Below are positions 58,470 through 64,000 of a stretch of DNA of 64,000 bases, in pieces. The notes below the pieces were generated by a model. The model made no database searches, had not been told where the DNA came from, and saw nothing but the letters and a program-made list of their open reading frames with translations. Source of the stretch: an uncultured Carboxylicivirga sp. (GTDB lineage: Bacteria; Bacteroidota; Bacteroidia; Bacteroidales; Marinilabiliaceae). The DNA lies in contig CANLLN010000017.1 in the NCBI GenBank assembly GCA_947491945.1, positions 43,043 through 107,042 on the forward strand, in the 5' to 3' direction. The position numbers and the translations under genes are program-made. Each line of letters begins with the position of its first letter. The stretch's first letter is position 1.

Positions 58470-59444
58470 TTACTGCTCTAGCTGCTCCAACTCTTTCCAT
58501 ACTACGGCACTGGCACCCAGCACAGCAATCTTAGCACCATCCAGCTCCGAGGGCAGTAGTTTTACCTTGTTGCTGTACAGGAAGCACATATTCTCCTCCA
58601 TATACTTTTTGGTAGGCTTCATAATATAATCGCCAGCCTGCGCCAGGCCACCAAACAGAAATACGGCTTCGGGACTTGAGAAAGCCACAAAATCGGCGAT
58701 GGCACGCCCCAGCATCTCACCGGTACGCTCAAAAGCCTCCTTGGCCAGTTCATCGCCCTTTACGGCTGCATCATAAATCATCTTTGAAGTAAACTGCCCT
58801 GATGGCACCTTACGCAAGTCACTTGGTATCTTTGTAGTAGCCATCAATTCCGATACAGTACGGCAGATACCTGTGGCCGATGCATAGGTCTCCAGACAGC
58901 CTTTGCGGCCACAGCCACACTCGCGTCCGTTACGCTCTGTGATCACATGGCCCAGCTCACCGGCAAAACCATCGTGCCCGAGCACCAATTCGTTATTGAT
59001 AACAATACCACTTCCCACACCAGTACCCAAGGTAAGCATAAAGAAGTTACTCATTCCGCGGGCTCCACCGTACATCATTTCACCCAGCGCTGCTGAGTTG
59101 GCATCGTTGGTTAAAGCAATGGCCGGATAATCATAATAGCCGCGTAGCAATTCCACGAAAGGAACCACATCGCCCCATCCCAGATTGGAGGCACCCACAA
59201 TTTCACCCGTGTAATAGTTACTGCTGGGAGCACCTACACCGATACCCATCACCTCAACGTCTTCGCCTAAATTAAAAACAGTCTCGTTGATCTTGGCTGA
59301 CAACACATCCAGATAATTCTTTACATCGGTATTGGTTAAGGTGGGTGTAGAAGCTTCGGCCAATAAATTGCCTTTACGATCTACCACTCCAATTACTGTA
59401 TTTGTACCGCCGATATCAATTCCTACTGCTACTTCTTTCTTCAT
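58470..59444 (-). CDS. ROK-family sugar kinase (glucokinase-like)
   Basis: This 324-residue cytoplasmic kinase has the ATP-binding phosphate-1 motif GIDIGGTNTVIG at the N-terminus, the substrate region LTNDANSAALGE with the catalytic Asp, and the zinc-binding ROK signature ECGCGRKGCLETYAS. It phosphorylates a hexose, probably glucose or mannose. Start ATG 59444 is used because it gives the canonical N-terminus; the 17 residues from 59495 are not family-like. It precedes GH92 in the same operon. Confidence 0.93.
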   Translation of the reverse strand: MKKEVAVGIDIGGTNTVIGVVDRKGNLLAEASTPTLTNTDVKNYLDVLSAKINETVFNLGEDVEVMGIGVGAPSSNYYTGEIVGASNLGWGDVVPFVELLRGYYDYPAIALTNDANSAALGEMMYGGARGMSNFFMLTLGTGVGSGIVINNELVLGHDGFAGELGHVITERNGRECGCGRKGCLETYASATGICRTVSELMATTKIPSDLRKVPSGQFTSKMIYDAAVKGDELAKEAFERTGEMLGRAIADFVAFSSPEAVFLFGGLAQAGDYIMKPTKKYMEENMCFLYSNKVKLLPSELDGAKIAVLGASAVVWKELEQLEQ

Positions 59445-59744
59445 TTTAAATGTCTTTAGTTGTTTAATTAACAGATATTGTTTTTTGGTTTTCACTTAAT
59501 TACACAGGACTCACCTGCTTTTTAGTAGCCCTAAAGATAAGACTAATCGAAAAAACTCATACCTCAATTAAATGATTCGCACATGACCATGGCTGGCCAG
59601 CCCGAAAATCATCGACTCAAATGTAGATAAATAATACGCAGCCACCCCTTTGCATCCTCATCAATGCAGGGGTTTTAACAGGAGAAATGCATAATTTGAA
59701 CAAGAGACCACCGTTGTCTGATTGAAAGTACAGTTTTGTATCTC
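59445..59744. other. Intergenic region with a CCCCT/AGGGG hairpin
   Basis: The region holds the upstream DNA of the ROK/GH92 operon. A hairpin at about 59645-59674 (CCCCT..GCAT with ATGC-AGGGG) is followed by TTTT on the plus strand. No gene ends into it on that strand, so its role is unclear. Confidence 0.4.
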
Positions 59745-60317
59745 TTACCAGGGAAAATATTTTTGTTCGACGGTTTCGATGTCTTCTCCGGTTTTAATAA
59801 TTGAAAACCAATGCACAGAGCTTTCTGTCTTAAAAATCACCTTATAGAAACCATCTTCAACTTCTTCAGATAGATTAATATTCAATACCCTCGTTGCGTT
59901 AATGTCTTTAAGTTTTACTACGCTATTTCTATCTATATCAACGGTATCGAGGGTCTCTGTAGTAAAGTAATCTGTGAAGTCAATATTTCTATAATTGGAA
60001 GATACTTTTCCTTTGACAACCCAAAGCGATTCTATTTTTTCCACAGGTGTTTGAATCGTCAATATATCGGAAACCGGGTTGGGATAAAAAGCGTAGCTAT
60101 AATTACTACCACCTATAACACCTTCATTGTCAACAGTACTCTCCCTGTTGGAGTCGTTGGGATTACCATAGATCTGCATTACATGTCCGTAAGCATCCAC
60201 AACATGCATGCCCGTAACCAAAAATAAATCGTTCAGCTTCGTCACTTCACCATCTTGCTCTTTATCGCAGGATAAAAGAGTGATCAGAAACAGGGTAAGT
60301 AATAAAATTCCTCTCAT
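59745..60317 (-). CDS. Lipoprotein of unknown function with PNP motif
   Basis: The 190-residue lipoprotein (lipobox LITLLSC, Cys17) is not assigned to a known family. The YPNPVSDILTIQT stretch near residue 80 looks like the start of a T9SS-type sorting or fibronectin-like beta domain, but it is in the middle of the protein and the usual GLY ending is only weakly matched (GFYKVIFKT). It is beta-rich throughout. It lies 42 bp after the WG-repeat lipoprotein and may share its transcript. Confidence 0.65.
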   Translation of the reverse strand: MRGILLLTLFLITLLSCDKEQDGEVTKLNDLFLVTGMHVVDAYGHVMQIYGNPNDSNRESTVDNEGVIGGSNYSYAFYPNPVSDILTIQTPVEKIESLWVVKGKVSSNYRNIDFTDYFTTETLDTVDIDRNSVVKLKDINATRVLNINLSEEVEDGFYKVIFKTESSVHWFSIIKTGEDIETVEQKYFPW

Positions 60318-60359
60318 ACTATTTAGTTTTTGGCTTTTGCAGGGTACAATGCACCCTTA

Positions 60360-60950
60360 TCATATTTTGTTACCGCTTTTGTCGATCTGGAACCACTCGT
60401 CGCTAAGCACTTGTTTGTGCTCTTCGGAATCCAAAAATTGAGTTGCTCTATAAGTAACTTCAGCTTTTCCATTTTTAAACCTCCTGGCAAAATCATATTC
60501 ACAGGGTATAACAACTTGTCCATATTTGTTGGCAAAGCCCATCTTGCCATTTCTTAATACTCGTACTAAACCTTCATGAAAGTAGTCGGGTCCATTATCG
60601 AAAAAAACAATATCGTAGAGTATATTCTCATTTCTGTCAATTGCCACAAATCTTCCATGTAGGCTATCATTTTTGTATACCATCACATTTGCATAATGCT
60701 TTAATGTATCACTTCCCAAATATGTATATTTACCATAGGGAATTATGGTATCCTTATCCGCATTGACAAACGCAATGCGTGCACCATATTGAAGATAGTC
60801 TTCGTCCGTAATTGCGATTAACATATCCGCTGCGCTTGTATCGACCGATGTTTTGTCAAAATACTGACAGTTGCTATGTTCACTATCACTATGCTGCTTG
60901 CATGATATGATTGCCAAAAAACTTACGATAATAAATTTCAGACACTTCAT
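60360..60950 (-). CDS. WG-repeat lipoprotein
   Basis: 196 residues from ATG 60950, where a lipoprotein signal begins (lipobox AIISC, Cys16). The C-terminal part contains a WG-type repeat (KMGFANKYGQVVIPCEYDFA and the less clear FHEGLVRVLRNG just before). WG repeats are beta-hairpin modules of uncertain function in many Bacteroidota. The earlier in-frame ATG at 60971 adds a charged stretch that would weaken the signal. The gene follows a cassette-like spacer. Confidence 0.75.
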   Translation of the reverse strand: MKCLKFIIVSFLAIISCKQHSDSEHSNCQYFDKTSVDTSAADMLIAITDEDYLQYGARIAFVNADKDTIIPYGKYTYLGSDTLKHYANVMVYKNDSLHGRFVAIDRNENILYDIVFFDNGPDYFHEGLVRVLRNGKMGFANKYGQVVIPCEYDFARRFKNGKAEVTYRATQFLDSEEHKQVLSDEWFQIDKSGNKI

Positions 60951-60969
60951 CTTGTTTCTTTCGGTAGTC

Positions 60970-61097
60970 ATAACGATTATAAAGTTTTAGCTGCTTATTA
61001 TCAAATTCAGACCAACACTTTGGCGCTTGTCTTATCTGTAGAGGCTTTGCAAGCAACACATCGCCCATATACATTATGCAATGGGTTAGCAGCTGCT
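60970..61097 (-). repeat. Cassette-like spacer, type C
   Basis: Begins directly after the stop codon of the FISUMP gene. In gene sense it has AGCTGC near the start and GCAGCT near the end, inverted, about 110 bp apart, with GCTTGCAAAGCC and GCGCCAAAGTG in between. It resembles repeated spacers seen after stop codons in other Bacteroidota. It is not homologous to copies A and B by eye. Confidence 0.4.
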
Positions 61098-62099
61098 TTA
61101 ATTCTTTATGCATCTAATGCTGAAGCCTCTGGCATTAGGCTGCATATAATCAATTATAATATTATCGTGTAAGTATATACAACTGGAACCATCCAAAGTA
61201 CCTGTACTGGTCCAATAATACGCACAAGAATTACCTTTATCCATAAATTTCCCACCAACAGCTTTACCCGAAGGTATGCTGGTCAAACCAGTACTATTGG
61301 TTGAAACCATTCTCATCTGTGCATTAAAGTACCAGTGTGCTGAAGTTGTTTCACGTAATTTATATCCATAATTATCATTGGCATAGGAATTCAAATAATC
61401 TATTAATTTCTGCCAATCATCTTTGCTTGGAACACGCCAGCCAGCTGGTGCTATATTTCTGGTATCTGCGGCTGCATGCCAATTATAGAGAGCCCCATGA
61501 ATATCTTTATTAATGATATCATTATCGTAATAAATATAGGCGCCTGTATTTATTTGAAAATGCCCCCATTTGTTTATATCAGTAAGATGATCAATTGGAT
61601 CACCATTCTGATATCTTGTTGTTTTTAAATTTTCCGCCATCCAAATTTGATCTCCAATTTGAATTGTTTTATACTCATTCCCATCTATATCCTCCACACT
61701 CCCATACTTTAGGCCAGGATTAAACATTATGTAATCTACTGTTGTAAACTCCAACTGGTCACCATATACAGTATCGTTTTCATTCGTGTAGTATGCCCTA
61801 ACAAAGTACTGTCTATTTGCATTTAAGTTAGTAAGCATGCTTTCATAACTCCCAACTCCTTTACCATCCATAGTATAGCTGTCGCCCAAGGTTGGATTAG
61901 AAATAAGCCCCCAACAGACACCACGAGATAATACGGGTAAAATACCATCAGCATCTATTGTTCCGCCACCTATGGCTTCACTTGCTCCAATATTATTTAC
62001 CTTAACTGTTGATATTGTCGGATTCGCAAGCCTTTCTTCTTCACAACTAATTATGAGTAAAGCTGCAAATAAAATTAAAATGTACTTTTCTGGTTTCAT
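61098..62099 (-). CDS. FISUMP-domain lipoprotein
   Basis: The 333-residue lipoprotein (lipobox LLIISC, Cys19) has a fibronectin-like N-terminal domain (about 30-120, FVRAYYTNENDTVYGDQLEF) and a C-terminal Fibrobacter-succinogenes-major-paralogous domain (about 130-333): YKTIQIGDQIWMAENLKTT, GALYNWHAA, APAGWRVPSKDDWQKLIDYL, YYWTSTG and the end ARGFSIRCIKN. Function is unknown; it is a typical surface protein of this phylum. It is bounded by cassette-like repeats on both sides. Confidence 0.88.
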   Translation of the reverse strand: MKPEKYILILFAALLIISCEEERLANPTISTVKVNNIGASEAIGGGTIDADGILPVLSRGVCWGLISNPTLGDSYTMDGKGVGSYESMLTNLNANRQYFVRAYYTNENDTVYGDQLEFTTVDYIMFNPGLKYGSVEDIDGNEYKTIQIGDQIWMAENLKTTRYQNGDPIDHLTDINKWGHFQINTGAYIYYDNDIINKDIHGALYNWHAAADTRNIAPAGWRVPSKDDWQKLIDYLNSYANDNYGYKLRETTSAHWYFNAQMRMVSTNSTGLTSIPSGKAVGGKFMDKGNSCAYYWTSTGTLDGSSCIYLHDNIIIDYMQPNARGFSIRCIKN

Positions 62100-62149
62100 A
62101 TCTCTGATTTTGGTATGATTTGAAATATCTGTATTTGACTTAGGTTGCT

Positions 62150-62284
62150 AACTGTAAATAGAATGAGTAGTGGCTGATTGCGTTGTGATTTCCTGTCAAA
62201 CCGCCACGCGAATAAACGGATAAGAAACCTTAATATTTACCACACGCCTGCCATTACTTGTACAAAATATTGACAACAGTTATT
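62150..62284 (-). repeat. Cassette-like repeat, copy B (outside island)
   Basis: Collinear with 19858-19993: GAATGAGTAGTGGC at 62161-62174, AAACCTTAATATTTA at 62225-62239, CCTGCCATTA at 62247-62256. The ends are inverted: TAACTGT at 62148-62154 and ACAGTTA at 62276-62282. In gene sense it starts at the stop codon of the amidohydrolase. An attC-like role is possible. Confidence 0.6.
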
Positions 62285-63884
62285 TAGCTTTATAAACAGT
62301 TTTTCCTTCTTTTATCGATTCCAATACTTCTATATTGTGAATATCCATCGGATCTATTTTAAGCGGATTTTGATCCAGAATAACAAAATCTGCAAGTTTA
62401 CCTTCGGTAAGCGTACCTTTTGTTTCTTCTTCAAAATATTGATAAGCAGCCCAATCTGTTAAAGCTTTTAGTCCTTCGAAAGGCGTAATCCTTTGGTCTG
62501 CACCCAATATTTTACCACTTCGTGTAACCCTGTTTACCGTAGCATCTAAAACACGCATTGAGTTAGGAAAAGTAACTGGAGCATCATGATGCGAAGTAAT
62601 TGTTAGTCCGGCATCGATAACATCTCTGCAGGGAGATATATAATCAGCTCTTGATTCACCTAATACTGATTCGCGATGCCAATCACCCCAATAAAATGTG
62701 TGCATTGGAAAAAGAGATGGCAAAATTTTAAGATCAACCAATTCAGGAATCTGATCTTTACGCAAGGTTTGCCCATGAACCATAACTGTTCTACGGTCAG
62801 CGTAAGCATTCTCCTTCTCAGCTTCTTTTACTGCGGATATATATTGATCGATAGCTGCATCACCATTGGTATGTGCCAATATCTGCCAATGATTTTTAAA
62901 TGCTGTTTTAACAAATTCAGTAGCTTTATCGTCATTCATAATAGGATAACCTTCGTAGCAGCCCGTACGACCTTCAGGATTAACATGGTAGCATTTAGTC
63001 AGCCAAGCAGTTTTACCCTGCGGCGATCCATCCAATGTAAGTTTCACACCTCCTACTCTAAATCTGTTCTTATAATTGTGCGAAGGGATATATGTTCCCT
63101 CTGTTATAAAGTCGGTTCCCAAGGTCATATCTGGATAAGCAACTACATCGATATAGTATAGACCACCATCAGCCGCTTGTCTTAAGGCAGCTAATTGTTC
63201 AATAGTTGTTCTGCCATCTTGTGCCGTTAAATAGCCTTTTTTAGCATATTCTTCCTGTCCTTTATTTATGGCTTTAACTGCTAGTTCTGCATCCATTTTC
63301 CCTAGTAAGGGGAAAAGTATATTATACATTCCCGCTTCCTCTAATACGCCATTTGGATTTCCTTTTTCATCTCTTCGAATAACGCCTCCATTGGGGTCAG
63401 GTGTTTTAGAAGTATAACCCGCAAGCTCTAAACCTTTAGTGTTAACAACCCCTAGATGACCTGATTGATGAAGAATAATAACAGGAATGTCAGAACTTAT
63501 CTTATCCAAATCGCTGGCTTTGGGATGATTTTTTTCAGCAAGTTGCGAATCATCGTATCCATTACCGATAATCCATCCAAGCTTTTCAAGCATAAATTTT
63601 TCATCTTCGCTACCCATATACGTATTCATTGTCTCTATAATAGAAGCGACATCTGCACCCGGTCCATCAGGATGCGGTAAAAGATTGGCACACATTGCTG
63701 TAAAACCAACATTAAAAAAGTGTCCGTGCCCATCCAAAAATGCAGGAAGCATCGTTTTCCCCTGAAGATCAACCGGTATTGCTCCACCATATTTTTTAAG
63801 GCCTTCCTTTTTAGTTCCAACAAATACTATTTTCCCATTTTCCTGCACTACAGCTTCAACATACTGTGGTTGGTCACTCTCCAT
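62280..63884 (-). CDS. YtcJ-like amidohydrolase, 5' end damaged
   Basis: The 534-residue metal-dependent hydrolase of the amidohydrolase superfamily (YtcJ/Amidohydro_3 branch) has metal ligands DGHGHF near the N-terminus and later VHGQTLR, THTNGDAAID-like and SHHDAPV motifs. The substrate is unknown. The first beta-strand that relatives carry (DYTIYFNGDIVT) is encoded upstream of the ATG at 63884 in the same frame, but that frame is closed by TAG at 63927-63929 with no start codon between. A secretion or lipoprotein signal is therefore missing. The gene may be a recent pseudogene, or the window may hold a sequence error. Confidence 0.8.
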   Translation of the reverse strand: MESDQPQYVEAVVQENGKIVFVGTKKEGLKKYGGAIPVDLQGKTMLPAFLDGHGHFFNVGFTAMCANLLPHPDGPGADVASIIETMNTYMGSEDEKFMLEKLGWIIGNGYDDSQLAEKNHPKASDLDKISSDIPVIILHQSGHLGVVNTKGLELAGYTSKTPDPNGGVIRRDEKGNPNGVLEEAGMYNILFPLLGKMDAELAVKAINKGQEEYAKKGYLTAQDGRTTIEQLAALRQAADGGLYYIDVVAYPDMTLGTDFITEGTYIPSHNYKNRFRVGGVKLTLDGSPQGKTAWLTKCYHVNPEGRTGCYEGYPIMNDDKATEFVKTAFKNHWQILAHTNGDAAIDQYISAVKEAEKENAYADRRTVMVHGQTLRKDQIPELVDLKILPSLFPMHTFYWGDWHRESVLGESRADYISPCRDVIDAGLTITSHHDAPVTFPNSMRVLDATVNRVTRSGKILGADQRITPFEGLKALTDWAAYQYFEEETKGTLTEGKLADFVILDQNPLKIDPMDIHNIEVLESIKEGKTVYKAK

Positions 63885-64000
63885 TGTTACAATATCACCA
63901 TTAAAATATATGGTATAATCAGAAGGCTATAGTTTAATAATGCGTTGTAAAACCGATTAGTTGTTGATAACATAGGTCTATTTTCAAAAACCTTTCCTTA
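63885..64000 (-). other. Residual 5' sequence of the amidohydrolase gene
   Basis: The same frame stays coding-like up to the TAG at 63927-63929. Another frame begins at an ATG near 63970 (MLSTTNRFYNALLNY) and could represent the lost leader after a frameshift. The window ends before this can be resolved. Confidence 0.4.

Noticed and set aside
60889..61113. 74-codon minus-strand frame between the FISUMP and WG-repeat genes
   Set aside because: It consists of the cassette-like spacer and overlaps both neighbours; no protein-like features.

Overview
The window looks like chromosome from a free-living, probably marine or sediment member of the Bacteroidota (Marinilabiliales-like; this is inference). 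The reasons are SusC/SusD pairs, a hybrid two-component regulator, C-terminal T9SS sorting domains on secreted proteins, lipoprotein signal peptides on most glycosidases, and promoters of the TTG-N19/20-TAxxTTTG type. No rRNA and no CRISPR array is visible.

Layout. (1) 0.4-6.7 kb: a GH97 glycosidase beside a hybrid two-component system, both on the minus strand. (2) 7.0-7.5 kb: a broken reverse-transcriptase gene. (3) 7.61-44.27 kb: a 36.6-kb integrated island bounded by a perfect 48-bp direct repeat, which is the 3' end of tRNA-Ala(GGC). The intact tRNA is at the right end. (4) 44.4-59.5 kb: visibly more GC-rich backbone (TonB, HflX, a class III cyclase, Asd, a lamin-tail surface protein, an RDD protein, a flavin/nitroreductase fusion with a flavinylated Fe-S membrane protein, GH92 and a ROK kinase). 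(5) 59.7-63.9 kb: small lipoproteins and an amidohydrolase, separated by cassette-like repeats placed directly after stop codons.

The island has two parts. The left 7 kb is a very AT-rich mobility module: tyrosine integrase, an unknown protein, an excisionase-like HTH protein, a RepA-like ATPase, a cluster of six TGTAACA boxes, a zinc-finger/Toprim-like primase and a zinc/coiled-coil protein. Next comes a defence cassette: an Abi_2/AbiF-family HEPN protein flanked by two small structured RNA candidates, and bordered by a decayed copy of the 3' end of the preceding gene. No relaxase or conjugation gene is visible, so the module resembles replication-proficient satellites more than a conjugative element.

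The remaining 29 kb is a polysaccharide utilization locus around an AraC-type regulator. To its left on the minus strand are an esterase, a clan GH-A enzyme with a T9SS tail and a GH2 beta-galactosidase-like lipoprotein. To its right on the plus strand are GH130, a GH35/42-like enzyme, two SusC/SusD pairs, a DUF1735-like surface lipoprotein, a T9SS-exported carbohydrate-binding protein, three formylglycine sulfatases, a sodium:solute symporter and a GH5-like enzyme. Together they suggest uptake and breakdown of a sulfated, possibly acylated, galactose- and/or mannose-containing glycan. The exact polysaccharide cannot be named from the sequence.

The best candidates for something new are the PUL-carrying tRNA-Ala island, the AbiF-like gene with its two flanking RNAs, the TGTAACA cluster, and the cassette-like repeats found both inside and outside the island.
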